Positions 15,852 to 25,340 of a stretch of DNA of 64,000 nt are shown here, piece by piece (within the stretch, counting starts at the first letter, position 1; every line of letters begins with the position of its first letter). The notes below the pieces were generated by a model. It was given only the letters and a program-made list of their open reading frames with translations, was not told the origin of the DNA and searched no databases. This DNA comes from Coprococcus ammoniilyticus. Its GTDB lineage: Bacteria; Bacillota; Clostridia; Lachnospirales; Lachnospiraceae. The translations under genes and the position numbers were made by a program. The stretch covers positions 248,001-312,000 of the forward strand of contig NZ_JAOQJS010000003.1 of NCBI RefSeq assembly GCF_025567345.1, read 5' to 3'.

Positions 15852-18800
15852 TTATTTTACCTTAATGGTGATGGTTGCTTTCTTACCACTTCCATCTTTT
15901 GCTTTTGCTGTGATCTTAACCGTTCCCTTCTTCTTTCCGGTTACCTTACCCTTAGCTGTTACCTTTGCAACCTTCGGATTGCTGGAGGTCCATGTCACTT
16001 CTTTACTGATTCCCTTTGTCGGAGTCAGCTTTGTTTTTAAGGTTATAGACTGTTTCTTCTTGATCGTTACTTTCTTTACTGCCTTTTTCTTCGATGTGAT
16101 CGTAACCTTCTTAACTGCCTTTTTCATAACCTTAACCGTATAGGTTGCTTTCACCTTGCTGTTGCCAACCGCTGTTGCTGTTACCTTGATCGTCTTTCCC
16201 TTAGCAGCTTTCTTCACTGTCAGCACACCCTTGCTGTTAATAGATGCATATTTCTTATCCGATTTACGGATCGTCCATTTTACCTTCTTATTTGTCGCTT
16301 TCTTAGGTGTAACGGTTGCTTTCAAAGTCAGCTTCTTTCCCGGAGCGATTTTTTTAGTTGCTGCCTGGATCTTGACCTTTGCCGGTTTGACCGTCTTCTT
16401 TGGTGCTTCTGTTGTTGGTTCATCGGTCGTCGGCTTTTCGGTCGTCGGTTTCTCGGTTGTCGGCTTTTCCGGATTCGGTGTTGGTGTCGGTGTTACTGTT
16501 TCTTTCTTCTTTACCGTAACGGTGCAGGAGCCTGTAACGCCACTTCCGTCCTTCGCTGTTACCGTAATAACTGCAGTTCCGGCACTTACGCCCTTCACTT
16601 CACCGGTCTGCGATACACTTGCCACTTTCTCGTTGCTGCTCTTCCAGTCAAATGTCTTCCGTGTTGCATTTGCCGGTATAACGGCCGCTACTGCGATCCG
16701 TTCTGTATCACCAATATTTAATACCACGCTGGTCTTATTTAACGTGATCTTCTCGATCAGGATCGTATCCGGGATCTCATCTCCATTTTCATCCTTTGGT
16801 TTCGATGAAAAGATATCCTTTGAACCTGAAGAGGATGCTACTGTATTGTCTCCAACCAGAATAATATTGTCTGATTTGATCGGTGGTTTCTTCGTAACCT
16901 GATATGCTCCGACCGTTACCTTGGAATCCTCGATCCGTACAGTATCTGCTTTGATCGCCGTTCCTGTCTCATCTGTTCCTGCAGCAAGCTCTGCATCCCG
17001 GATCAGAACTGTACCACCTGCTGAGATACCCTCATCAACCGATACCTTTCCGCCTTTGATCGTTATATCTCCTGCTGCAGATATCTTACCGGATACTGTA
17101 AGGGATCCATTTCCGCTGATCACAAGTCCGCCATCCGTCTCGACATTACCTGCGATCGTTACCGTTCCTTTTCTTATGATCTCCGTCTTACCATCTGCAT
17201 TTCCGATGATCGCAACGGCTCCAACCTCCGCCTGATCCAATGTGATCTTTATCGCTCTATCTGCCTTAATAACAAGCTCCTTATTCTTTCCTGTAATCAC
17301 ATAGTCCCTGCCATCTTCCGTAAGTGTGAGAACCGGTTCCGTATAGCTGACTGTTGTTCTGCCATCATCTGTCCGTAATGCATCCTGATATTCTTTGTCC
17401 GCAATCTTTGCTATATCGATCGTATATGGATCCTGAACAAGTGTATATACCGTAAGCAATTTCACTGTTTTTCCTGCATATGCAGTTGCAGTTTCTGCAT
17501 AGCTGCCTGAAACTGTATACTTTGTAAAGCTTCGTAATCCGGCAAATTCAATTGTCTCTCCATTGGAAGCTGCCTGCTTCCACGTTGTTCCATCCACTGA
17601 ATACCGGACACCCGCCTGACCGGAGATCCGGATCGTATCCTTTGTTCTTGCAAGAAGTGTCACAGTATCCGGAACTGCTGTCTGTTCTGCCTTTCGTACT
17701 TTTACAGAAACCATCTTTTTATAAACAGCATCTTCATCAGAGTCCTCGATCTGATACTGTTTTTTGCTTGTATCACTCCATGTAAATACAACCTCATACT
17801 GATTGATACCATTTGCTACTTCCTGTTCGCCCATTGTTACATCCGGGGTGCTCCATGCAAATGTTCCATACTCGGTTGAACCGCCTGCAAGAGTAGAATC
17901 AGAAAGCTTCTGTCCATATACCAGCTCGGAAGCCTCCGGGAATGTGATAGCCGGAAGTCCTGCTCTGCTGACTGTTACCGTCACATTCTGTGTGATCGTT
18001 CCTGCTGCTGCATCATACCCTGTGATCTGATCAAATGCATAATTCTTCTTTGCATCGGAACGAAGGGTTAATAGCACCTGTCCCTGATACGTTCCTCGTT
18101 CCGGTTTCGCTGCTGCATCTGCCCATGCAAATGTTCCATAGGTCTCATCTCCACCAGATAACTTCGACTCGGAAAGCGTCTGACCCGTTACGATCATTCC
18201 TGCTGTCGGGAATGTAATACCCGTTACCGGACATTTCTCAACCGTTGCAGATACCGGAATCTGATAGGACTGTCCGTTATCTGCCTCTACCAGCAGATTA
18301 TCACTGTAAGAGCCTGTATCCTTACCTGTCTTTAATGCCACAACCACAGTTGTCTTATCTGACGCTGCAACCTTTATGGATGTATCACCGGATATTTCAA
18401 ATGGACTGTCTGTGCTTTTTTCTAACTGTATCGTTACAGATCCTGTATCATTTCCCTTATTCTCTAATACCAGTGACGCTGTCGATCCTGCTTCATATCC
18501 ATAAATAACAGGAGCACAGGTTAAAGCTGTCCGATCTGTAACAAATTCTGCCTTTGGTGCAGCCTTTACTGTCACCCTGCAGCTTGCTGTGAGATTTGTT
18601 CCATCTGTCGTTGTAGCTGTCACAGTTGTCTCACCTGCTCCGACCGCAGTTACCTTTCCTGTTTCCGAAACAGTCGCTACCTTCTTGTTTTCAGATTTCC
18701 ATGCCACCTTCTGTTCTGCAGTCTTTGGAGTAACCGTTGCGCGGATCGTAGTATCAAGTCCTTCTGTTAATTCAACGATCAGGCTATCCAGTTTGATGGC

Positions 18801-21227
18801 TGTTGCCTTTACTTCTTTCTCTGTATCATCACCGGAATTTGTTCCATAATAAGTTTTCACGCCTACAGCAGCAAGTTCTGCCGCAGAGGCTGTCTTTGTA
18901 CTATAATTCGTTGCATTCTTCTTTGCATAAGATAACTTTACTGTCTTATCATTCTTGTGAACCAGATAAAGTCCTGCTGCCGCACCAACCAGTCCGGCAT
19001 TATAATCAAGTGCTACTTCATTGCAATAATAATCTCCCTGATCGTCTTTATAGGTTCCATCCGCCCCGGGTCCGCCTACCAATGCTCCAAGCAGCGTATA
19101 ATGATCACTATTTATGATCTTCGAATCTGTCGATCTGGATGCCGCTCTGTGATGCGGATATTTACTGGAGTTCTCATTATAGCCTACGATATAGCATCGT
19201 TTATTCGGATTATCTCCTAACATATAGTTCATCTGACTGGTTGCCCAGTCTGCATATGTTGTTTTTCCTGTCAGCTTATCATATACCAGACCGGTAAACT
19301 GCTCTGCTGCACTGTATCTGCAGGAGCCCCAGTCACTAACACAGTTAAATACTCCATCGATGGCACTCTTGCCTTTGCATACATCTGTAATACTTGCAAT
19401 CTTTGCAGTATCCTTCTGCAGCATGCATGCCAGTGCTCCGGTATTTGCCCAGTCGATCACCCAGTACTGATTCACACCATTCCCGGAATTATCTTTGTAT
19501 GTATTATAAACTGAATTATAAGAGGTATTGCCTGTAGCAACAGCAAGCGCACTTGCTGCAAGTGCATAGTCATCACCATATGACGTAGACGCATAAAATG
19601 ATGATGCGCCCTCTGTTGCACATGCTTTATTATTTTTCTCTACAAATGTAAAGAGATCCTTTGCTGTCTTTAAATCCTCATTATTTCCAAAGTTAATATA
19701 GTTCAATGCCAGCGCTGCGATCGCAACACTCACTTCATCTGTAGCCGGATTGCTCGCATCTGCAAAGAATGCCGGACGACTGATCGTCTGTCCCTCCGGT
19801 GCTGTCCATACACCATGATCTGTATTACCGTCACCTACCTGATAACAGAATGCGATAACCTGATCTCCCTCATACACTGTACACCGCTTAAAGTAATCGC
19901 AGAAATAATCCGTGATCTTCTTCAGATGTTCCTTCTGACCAAGCTCGTCAAATGCATCCTTGAACTGATAATAGCTCATTCCAAGCATAGATGCTGCATA
20001 TCCCTGTGGAAGTCCGAATTTCACATGATCGCCTGCATCATGGAAACCACCGGAAGCATCTACATTGTAGGTTTTTCCATTCTTTGTATATGTTACATTT
20101 TTATCATAGGTATGGCAGTTTCCACGCCAGGAAAGTGCACAGGTGTCTTCCAGATAACCACACATATTTGCGTCATAGAAATACAGACTTTCCTGCAATG
20201 CCTTTGCATAGTTGAATTCTACATCCAGATCTTTATTCGTTGTGGTATCACCTGATGAGGTTCCACCGGAACCGCCGGAGCCGCCTGTATTATCATTGGT
20301 ATCTCCCTTGGAATAATCTACAGAAGATGAAGTTCCTTTGTTATAATAAACTCCCTTTACCTGAATACTGGATACATCTACATATTTTGCTACGAATCCA
20401 CCACCTGGTATATCATTCTGCATTGTTCCTGCCGCAAGGACTGCATTTCCCCCACTCTGCATCGGATACATATAGATCGTATCACCATCTGCCACAAAGG
20501 TTGCATTCCAACACTTAAATGCCGAAGCTGTACCGGATGGTACCTGTAATACTACGATCCAGTCACAGATTGATGCTCCCGTATTATTGCTGATCGCCAT
20601 TTCAAAACCTGACCAGTCATTGCTTGGTGTTCCTTGATTCTTCATAGTTGCTGTCACACCTGATGAATACTCTCTCTCTGTTCCAAAATCAGAAGAATCG
20701 GAACCGCTGCCGGAATCTCCACCTGAACTGCTGCCTGAGTTTACCAGAACCGCCTCTTTAATCTTGTATGTAATACTTGTTACATTTTCAAACTGAAAAC
20801 CGAAATTATATAACTGACCGGATTTGCTATAGAATTGTGTCAGGTCCAGTTCTACGGTCTGAGTGCCGGAGCCTGCATTCACATTGATCCATTCACCCTT
20901 CCATGTTCCTTTCGCATTTACAAATGCCTGTCCGCCAATATTTCCCGTTCCATTGACTGATGATACCTCGAAGCTGACACGAAGCTTGGTAAGCCCAGCA
21001 CTCTTAAGCTCCGACAGATCGCTGTATCCGCCATTTCCAAGATCAAGGCTGACCTGATTATCCACATTTCCACTTGCTGTCACCTGATCCGTACTGTAAG
21101 ACAGCGCAATCGTCTCCCCCGCTGCCTCTGTCTTGTCTGAAGGAATCACTACAAGGCTTACTGCCATTGCAAATGACAGCATCCATGCTATGACCCTTGT
21201 AACCCATTTGTCCCTTTGTCTGCTCAT
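15852..21227 (-). CDS. Secreted multidomain GH9 endoglucanase with carbohydrate-binding and Ig-like modules
   Basis: This 1,791-residue exported cellulase hydrolyses beta-1,4-glucan. A signal peptide spans about residues 1-36. Two beta-sandwich modules likely to bind carbohydrate follow (about 37-165 and 190-305), separated by Ser/Gly/Asp linkers. The family 9 catalytic domain spans about 336-790. It contains DASGGFHDAGDHVKFGLP near 390 with the catalytic-base Asp, PHHRAASRS near 690, and CNEVALDYNAGLVGA near 736 with the acid Glu. Downstream are an Ig-like group 2 domain, MBG-like repeats, a small beta-helix-like region with many VRIEDS/VLIRDAEL-type turns, another Ig-like domain, a Thr/Pro linker (about 1570-1610) and two very Lys-rich Ig-like domains. 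No dockerin, LPXTG or SLH motif is visible, so attachment, if any, may be by the basic C-terminus. Confidence 0.93.
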   Translation of the reverse strand: MSRQRDKWVTRVIAWMLSFAMAVSLVVIPSDKTEAAGETIALSYSTDQVTASGNVDNQVSLDLGNGGYSDLSELKSAGLTKLRVSFEVSSVNGTGNIGGQAFVNAKGTWKGEWINVNAGSGTQTVELDLTQFYSKSGQLYNFGFQFENVTSITYKIKEAVLVNSGSSSGGDSGSGSDSSDFGTEREYSSGVTATMKNQGTPSNDWSGFEMAISNNTGASICDWIVVLQVPSGTASAFKCWNATFVADGDTIYMYPMQSGGNAVLAAGTMQNDIPGGGFVAKYVDVSSIQVKGVYYNKGTSSSVDYSKGDTNDNTGGSGGSGGTSSGDTTTNKDLDVEFNYAKALQESLYFYDANMCGYLEDTCALSWRGNCHTYDKNVTYTKNGKTYNVDASGGFHDAGDHVKFGLPQGYAASMLGMSYYQFKDAFDELGQKEHLKKITDYFCDYFKRCTVYEGDQVIAFCYQVGDGNTDHGVWTAPEGQTISRPAFFADASNPATDEVSVAIAALALNYINFGNNEDLKTAKDLFTFVEKNNKACATEGASSFYASTSYGDDYALAASALAVATGNTSYNSVYNTYKDNSGNGVNQYWVIDWANTGALACMLQKDTAKIASITDVCKGKSAIDGVFNCVSDWGSCRYSAAEQFTGLVYDKLTGKTTYADWATSQMNYMLGDNPNKRCYIVGYNENSSKYPHHRAASRSTDSKIINSDHYTLLGALVGGPGADGTYKDDQGDYYCNEVALDYNAGLVGAAAGLYLVHKNDKTVKLSYAKKNATNYSTKTASAAELAAVGVKTYYGTNSGDDTEKEVKATAIKLDSLIVELTEGLDTTIRATVTPKTAEQKVAWKSENKKVATVSETGKVTAVGAGETTVTATTTDGTNLTASCRVTVKAAPKAEFVTDRTALTCAPVIYGYEAGSTASLVLENKGNDTGSVTIQLEKSTDSPFEISGDTSIKVAASDKTTVVVALKTGKDTGSYSDNLLVEADNGQSYQIPVSATVEKCPVTGITFPTAGMIVTGQTLSESKLSGGDETYGTFAWADAAAKPERGTYQGQVLLTLRSDAKKNYAFDQITGYDAAAGTITQNVTVTVSRAGLPAITFPEASELVYGQKLSDSTLAGGSTEYGTFAWSTPDVTMGEQEVANGINQYEVVFTWSDTSKKQYQIEDSDEDAVYKKMVSVKVRKAEQTAVPDTVTLLARTKDTIRISGQAGVRYSVDGTTWKQAASNGETIEFAGLRSFTKYTVSGSYAETATAYAGKTVKLLTVYTLVQDPYTIDIAKIADKEYQDALRTDDGRTTVSYTEPVLTLTEDGRDYVITGKNKELVIKADRAIKITLDQAEVGAVAIIGNADGKTEIIRKGTVTIAGNVETDGGLVISGNGSLTVSGKISAAGDITIKGGKVSVDEGISAGGTVLIRDAELAAGTDETGTAIKADTVRIEDSKVTVGAYQVTKKPPIKSDNIILVGDNTVASSSGSKDIFSSKPKDENGDEIPDTILIEKITLNKTSVVLNIGDTERIAVAAVIPANATRKTFDWKSSNEKVASVSQTGEVKGVSAGTAVITVTAKDGSGVTGSCTVTVKKKETVTPTPTPNPEKPTTEKPTTEKPTTDEPTTEAPKKTVKPAKVKIQAATKKIAPGKKLTLKATVTPKKATNKKVKWTIRKSDKKYASINSKGVLTVKKAAKGKTIKVTATAVGNSKVKATYTVKVMKKAVKKVTITSKKKAVKKVTIKKKQSITLKTKLTPTKGISKEVTWTSSNPKVAKVTAKGKVTGKKKGTVKITAKAKDGSGKKATITIKVK

Positions 21228-21324
21228 ACCTTCTCCTTCCTTTTTCTCAAAAGCCGTTCCAGCAATACCATCCCCTCATGCCATGATCTCACTGAAACAA
21301 TCCTTCTTATTCGCAGTTAAACTA

Positions 21325-21353
21325 ATTATACCAATAACTACCGGATCCCACAA
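21325..21353 (-). promoter_or_regulatory. Predicted GH9 promoter
   Basis: On the minus strand TTGTGG (21348-21353), 17 bp, then a perfect TATAAT (21325-21330), about 100 bp upstream of the GH9 start. The start itself has AGGAGAAGG in front. Confidence 0.6.
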
Positions 21354-21554
21354 TGAAAATCCACTATCCATCCTTACAAATATTACTGGGTATTTTGTTC
21401 ATTTTAATCTGATCTTATTCTATAAACAGACATAAGGTCCTGACTGCCGGACTACTCATATAATAAACAATGACATCTCATCTGTCGGCTCGATGAACAT
21501 CGGTCGTCATATAGGAATTTATGCAAGTACAATTTCTGCATGATATGTATAACA

Positions 21555-21767
21555 GATAAAGCCCATGTGTAGTAACAGTCTTCTATGATCGGGAATGACA
21601 TTCATGTAGTTTCGTAATGAGATACACTCTAGCTGTCAGCACCAAGCCCTTGTCCGAACCCATAGGGTGAGTTAGGGCGACTGCTGACAAATAGGCGAGT
21701 GTATCGAATAGAAACGAAATGGGTCATAACCGATCATAGAAAGCTGTTACCATACATGGGCTTTATC
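21555..21767. repeat. Long palindromic intergenic element, family 1, copy c
   Basis: 213 bp inside the 602-bp gap between the GH9 and 3D-domain genes. The left arm GATAAAGCCCATGTGTAGTA is complementary to the right arm (reverse complement GATAAAGCCCATGTATGGTA), continuing through ACAG and TTCTATGATCGG. Conserved loop sides TTTCGTAATGA and GAATAGAAACGAAA, the stem GATACACTC/GAGTGTATC, and the branched tip match the copy at 13771-13992 closely. Apart from this element, a promoter and a terminator, I see nothing else in the gap. Confidence 0.88.
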
Positions 21768-21786
21768 GTTGCCACACAACGAGAAA

Positions 21787-21811
21787 GGACAGAACCCAAA
21801 GGGTTCTGTCC
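21787..21811 (-). terminator. Terminator-like hairpin after the 3D-domain gene
   Basis: GGACAGAACCC pairs with GGGTTCTGTCC around a 3-nt loop, 19 bp past the stop. The T tail on the minus strand is short (CCTTTCTC), so termination strength is uncertain. Confidence 0.6.
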
Positions 21812-21829
21812 CACTCTGTCTATACTGAA

Positions 21830-22798
21830 TTATTTGACATATACGTCAACAGTTCTTCTTCCGTAGTTTAAAGCTGCCTGATGGCTTGAGAAGAAAATAT
21901 CGATTCTGTTACCACGAATTGCACCACCTCTGTCCTCTACGACATATGTGTGACCATCAATGATAAGTTCTGTACCAAACGCAAAATTACTTGGTGCCGC
22001 AATTGTTCTTCCTTCTGTAGCATATGTACCGCTGGCTGTAATTCCATCGGACTTACCACAACAGTATGAACATCCGCAGTAAGCTGTTGTTGTGTATGTA
22101 CCAAGATAAGTTCCCGGCTGATAGCTGTCATCTTCTACAAGGATTGCACCTGCTGTTGCTTCCTCTGTAGCTTCTGTAGCTTCGATTCCTGTCTGCTGCT
22201 TTTTATCTGTAGCTTCTGTTGTATTCTTCTTTGATTTCTTACCGTTTGACTTTGCTAATTCTGTTTCTTCTGTAGTTGTTACTTCTGTGTCCTCTGTTGT
22301 TACCAGCTCAGTTGTAATATCTTCTGCAGTGATATCTGCGGAGGATGCTTCCTCTGTTGGTTCTTCAGCAGTCTCTTCTGTAACATCCTCTACGAGGTTT
22401 GCACTTGTTGTATCTTCCTTCTCAGCAAAAGCAAGCTCTGCTTCTGTAGCTATTGTGGCATCCTCTGTCGGTACTTCTTCTTTCTTTGCCAATGCAACTG
22501 CTTCTGTTACTTTTCCGGTTTTCTCAATCTTAGCTGATAACTCAGCGTCCTTGATTGACTTCTGTAAATCTGTGTATTCAATCTTAGAATATTCAACCTT
22601 AGTATCTTCAATTGCTGTAGATTCAAGCTGGGATACAGCTATCATTTTTGCATCGGAATGGAGTTTTGATTCATCGGATGCAAATGCGATCACAGATGCA
22701 ACTCCAAGGGAAGTGGATACTACAGCAATACCTGCTCTTTTCAGATATTTCTTAAGATTCTCAGAAAACATCTGGCTGGAGCTTGAAAATTTCTTCAT
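21830..22798 (-). CDS. Secreted 3D-domain cell-wall protein with Thr/Glu-rich spacer
   Basis: 322 residues. An N-terminal basic stretch and hydrophobic segment (IAVVSTSLGVASVIAFA, about 22-38) form a signal peptide. A long low-complexity region follows at about 95-225, rich in Thr, Glu and Ala (TEEATE-like repeats). The C-terminal 90 residues form a 3D domain: TTTAYCGCSYCCG near 238, then TASGTYATEGRTIAAP, and VVEDRGGAIRGNRIDIFF with the conserved aspartates. 3D domains occur in lytic transglycosylase-like and resuscitation-factor-like enzymes that cut peptidoglycan glycan. The acidic Thr-rich part is probably an extended wall-spanning spacer. The gene is single, with a strong promoter; its exact bond specificity is unknown. 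Confidence 0.88.
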   Translation of the reverse strand: MKKFSSSSQMFSENLKKYLKRAGIAVVSTSLGVASVIAFASDESKLHSDAKMIAVSQLESTAIEDTKVEYSKIEYTDLQKSIKDAELSAKIEKTGKVTEAVALAKKEEVPTEDATIATEAELAFAEKEDTTSANLVEDVTEETAEEPTEEASSADITAEDITTELVTTEDTEVTTTEETELAKSNGKKSKKNTTEATDKKQQTGIEATEATEEATAGAILVEDDSYQPGTYLGTYTTTAYCGCSYCCGKSDGITASGTYATEGRTIAAPSNFAFGTELIIDGHTYVVEDRGGAIRGNRIDIFFSSHQAALNYGRRTVDVYVK

Positions 22799-22868
22799 AA
22801 TATTCTCTCCTTAATTTCTTTTCGGTTTCGAAATTGTTACAAAAAGATTAACTCTTGTTTGTATCGTT

Positions 22869-22897
22869 ATTATAATGCCTGACAATCAAAAGGTCAA
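22869..22897 (-). promoter_or_regulatory. Strong predicted promoter of the 3D-domain gene
   Basis: On the minus strand TTGACC (22892-22897), 17 bp, then TATAAT (22869-22874). The predicted leader is about 65 nt, too short for the c-di-AMP riboswitch that precedes some cell-wall hydrolase genes. Confidence 0.75.
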
Positions 22898-23236
22898 GCA
22901 AACCAGCTATTTTTATTAATTATGTCGTGGCTACAAAATCTATCATCATTATTTTGTGGTATTTATAACCAATTTACATATTAATCATTTGTGCATATTA
23001 TACATTTTAACATCTTAACAATTATGCAACAACTTAGCACATTGGACACTTCCACGAAGGGAATTTCTTAATTTTTAGTATCAAAACTGCAATTTTTCTT
23101 AAAAAAAACAGAAACAATTCAGAAATATATACGCATATAGCTGTAAATATTTCGAAATCATCTCTGTTTTTCGCAATATCCGCTGGATATATTTTAAAAT
23201 ATTTTCAAAACTGTATCAGAAATGCATCTAAAATTA
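22898..23236. other. AT-rich intergenic stretch with no recognised feature
   Basis: About 340 bp between the promoter of the 3D gene and the end of dusB. It is strongly AT-rich with several A or T runs. I see no open reading frame, strong hairpin, riboswitch or repeat shared with the rest of the window. Confidence 0.5.
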
Positions 23237-24214
23237 TTACATATCCTCTTTTGCACCTGCTTCAAACAGGGAGCCATCGGTCCATGCATCAAGCAATTCC
23301 ACCATCTCGTCATAGCTCTCTACCTGATTGATCAGATTCCGAAGTCTGGAAGAATCATACATACCTGCCGAATACCATGCCACATGCTTCCGCATCTCAT
23401 GGATTCCTGTAAATTCCCCTTTAAAATCAATCATCAGTCTGGCATGGCGGAGCATCGTCTCCTTCACCTGCTGCTTATCCGGTCTTGCCGGAATCTCTCC
23501 GGTCTCAAAGTATGTCTTTAATTCATGGAAGATCCATGGGTTGCCGCGCGCACCTCTTCCGATCATAAAGGCATCACAATTTGTCTGTTCCTTCATCCGG
23601 ATCACATCCTCCGGTGTCAGGATATCGCCATTCCCGATCACAGGAATCTTCACAGCCGCTTTCACGTCTGCGATCACGCCCCAGTCTGCATGACCATGAT
23701 AATACTGTTCTCTGGTTCTTCCATGAACAGCCACAGCAGCCGCACCGCATTCCTCTGCTATATGTGCGATTTCCGGTGCATTAATATGCCCGCCGTCAAA
23801 TCCGCTTCGAATCTTGATCGTAATCGGCAGCTTACACGCTTTTGTCATTGCTGATACGATCTTTCCTATTAGCAACGGATCCTTCATCAGTGCAGACCCC
23901 TCGCCGTTATTTACAATCTTTGGAACCGGACATCCCATATTCACATCGACAAATGCAAATCCACAGTCTTCGATCTTCTTCGCCATCTCTGCAAGCAGCT
24001 CCGGGTCTGAGCCAAATAACTGCACACCGATCGGATCTTCTTCCGGGGAAACCGCAAGAAGCGGAACTGTATTCTTATTATTATAGTACAAACCCTTTGC
24101 ACTGATCATTTCCGTGTATAAAATATCGCAGCCCTGTTCCTTCGCCAGCAAACGAAATGGCTGGTCACATACCCCAGCCATTGGTGCTAAAACAAGTTTA
24201 TTCGTAAAATCCAT
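23237..24214 (-). CDS. dusB: tRNA-dihydrouridine synthase
   Basis: Dus enzymes reduce uridines in tRNA D-loops with FMN and NADPH. The 325-residue protein begins LVLAPMAGVCDQPFRLLAKE, the FMN-binding start of the TIM barrel. The catalytic cysteine lies in DVNMGCPVPKIVNNGEGSAL near residue 100. IKIRSGFDGGHINAPEIA near 135 and GAAAVAVHGRTREQYYHG near 160 are further family blocks, and GNGDILTPEDV then MIGRGARGNPWIF bind FMN phosphate. It is the last gene of a tight cluster dapB, small unknown, coaX, dus with gaps of 8-9 bp. The subtype (DusB-like) is inferred from the Firmicute context. Confidence 0.93.
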   Translation of the reverse strand: MDFTNKLVLAPMAGVCDQPFRLLAKEQGCDILYTEMISAKGLYYNNKNTVPLLAVSPEEDPIGVQLFGSDPELLAEMAKKIEDCGFAFVDVNMGCPVPKIVNNGEGSALMKDPLLIGKIVSAMTKACKLPITIKIRSGFDGGHINAPEIAHIAEECGAAAVAVHGRTREQYYHGHADWGVIADVKAAVKIPVIGNGDILTPEDVIRMKEQTNCDAFMIGRGARGNPWIFHELKTYFETGEIPARPDKQQVKETMLRHARLMIDFKGEFTGIHEMRKHVAWYSAGMYDSSRLRNLINQVESYDEMVELLDAWTDGSLFEAGAKEDM

Positions 24215-24222
24215 AAATACTC

Positions 24223-24996
24223 CTATGCCTGTTTTTGTTTATCCATAATAATTCGAAGACCATACAGTGTCAGATCCGGATCATAGGTATCGATGCAGTC
24301 GGTATTCTCATAAATCATCTTACCAAGTCCACCGGTCGCAACAACCTTCATATTATCAAAGCCGGATTCCTTCCGCATACGCTTTACAATGTATTCTGTC
24401 TGTCCGATATAGCCAAGACATACACCTGCCTGCATACTGGAGATCGTATCCTTACACAGTACCGTATCCGGCACCTTGATCTCAATTTCCGGCAGCTTCG
24501 CTGTTCCGCTCCATAATGCATTTGCACCCAGACGAATACCCGGTGAAGTTACACCTGCTATAAATGAACCATCTCCATTTACCAGATCATATGTGGTTGC
24601 AGTTCCAAAATCGATCACCAGCACAGGTCCGCCATACATATGGTACGCTGCTACCGCATCTACGATACGGTCTGCACCAAGCTGTCTTGGATTTGGAATC
24701 GTAATATTAATACCTGTTTTTACCCCAGGCTCCACGATCAGAGGATCTAACTTAAAATATTTTCTTATTCCATTTGTCAGGGAATGCATCACATTTGGTA
24801 CTACAGATGCAATAATAACTTCATCAATTACATCTAACGGAAGATTTCTCATTCGAAGCAATTCTCCCAAAAATACACCAAACTCATCTGAAGTTCTCGA
24901 TATTCCCGTCGTCATACGGAATGTCTTCTCTAACTTTTCTCCGTCAAATAATCCCATCGTGATATTCGTATTTCCTACATCAATTGCAAATAGCAT
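24223..24996 (-). CDS. coaX: Type III pantothenate kinase
   Basis: CoaX phosphorylates pantothenate, the first step of coenzyme A synthesis; type III enzymes need a monovalent cation and are not feedback-inhibited by CoA. The 257-residue protein has the ASKHA-fold phosphate loop FAIDVGNTNITMGLFDG at residues 3-19. PRQLGADRIVDAVAAYHMYG near 105 and VIDFGTATTYDLVNGDGSF near 127 are the family motifs with catalytic Asp residues, and GVTSPGIRLGANAL follows. It sits 8 bp from dus, a pairing seen in other Firmicutes, and 9 bp from the upstream unknown gene. Confidence 0.96.
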   Translation of the reverse strand: MLFAIDVGNTNITMGLFDGEKLEKTFRMTTGISRTSDEFGVFLGELLRMRNLPLDVIDEVIIASVVPNVMHSLTNGIRKYFKLDPLIVEPGVKTGINITIPNPRQLGADRIVDAVAAYHMYGGPVLVIDFGTATTYDLVNGDGSFIAGVTSPGIRLGANALWSGTAKLPEIEIKVPDTVLCKDTISSMQAGVCLGYIGQTEYIVKRMRKESGFDNMKVVATGGLGKMIYENTDCIDTYDPDLTLYGLRIIMDKQKQA

Positions 24997-25005
24997 CTCT
25001 CACCT

Positions 25006-25332
25006 CTAATAGTCTTCCAGATAAAATACCTTATAAAACAATTCCAGACTGGAAAACAACTGCTGCTTGTCCTTCTGTAACTGCTTGATCTTCAACTCAC
25101 ATCCGATCTCATCATATAACAAATCCTCATCAAATGCTTCTGTTACAAGATTCAGGCTTCCCTCCTGGTCAAATTCAAGCCTCAGTATACCACCTACATC
25201 CTCTGTAAACAATACACACATGATTTTTAATTCTTTTTTTATTTCTTCCGGAAGTCCTTTAAACTCCTCATTCAGATAAAATTTCTGTTCGTACTTCGAA
25301 CTAGCACATAATACAACCTTTTCTGGTTTCAT
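25006..25332 (-). CDS. Small conserved-looking protein of unknown function (DUF6145-like?)
   Basis: A 108-residue soluble protein with no signal or membrane segment. The sequence starts MKPEKVVLCASSKYEQKFYL, has a middle of mixed strands (IMCVLFTEDVGGILRLEF) and an acidic helical C-terminus. I recall a small Lachnospiraceae family of this length and opening (possibly DUF6145), but I cannot confirm it. It is embedded in the dapB-x-coaX-dus cluster with 8 and 9 bp on either side, so it is certainly translated with them. No function can be inferred from the neighbours, which serve unrelated pathways. Confidence 0.8.
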   Translation of the reverse strand: MKPEKVVLCASSKYEQKFYLNEEFKGLPEEIKKELKIMCVLFTEDVGGILRLEFDQEGSLNLVTEAFDEDLLYDEIGCELKIKQLQKDKQQLFSSLELFYKVFYLEDY

Positions 25333-25340
25333 TGTTTCTC

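Noticed and set aside
16156..16902. Long open frame of 248 codons on the plus strand inside the GH9 gene
   Set aside because: It is antisense to Lys/Thr/Val-rich coding sequence, whose complement is naturally poor in stops. It has no ribosome site and a low-complexity Val/Phe/Ser product.
21228..21829. CRISPR-like array suggested by repeated blocks
   Set aside because: The repetition is one palindrome with complementary arms, not regularly spaced direct repeats with unique spacers, and no cas genes are present.
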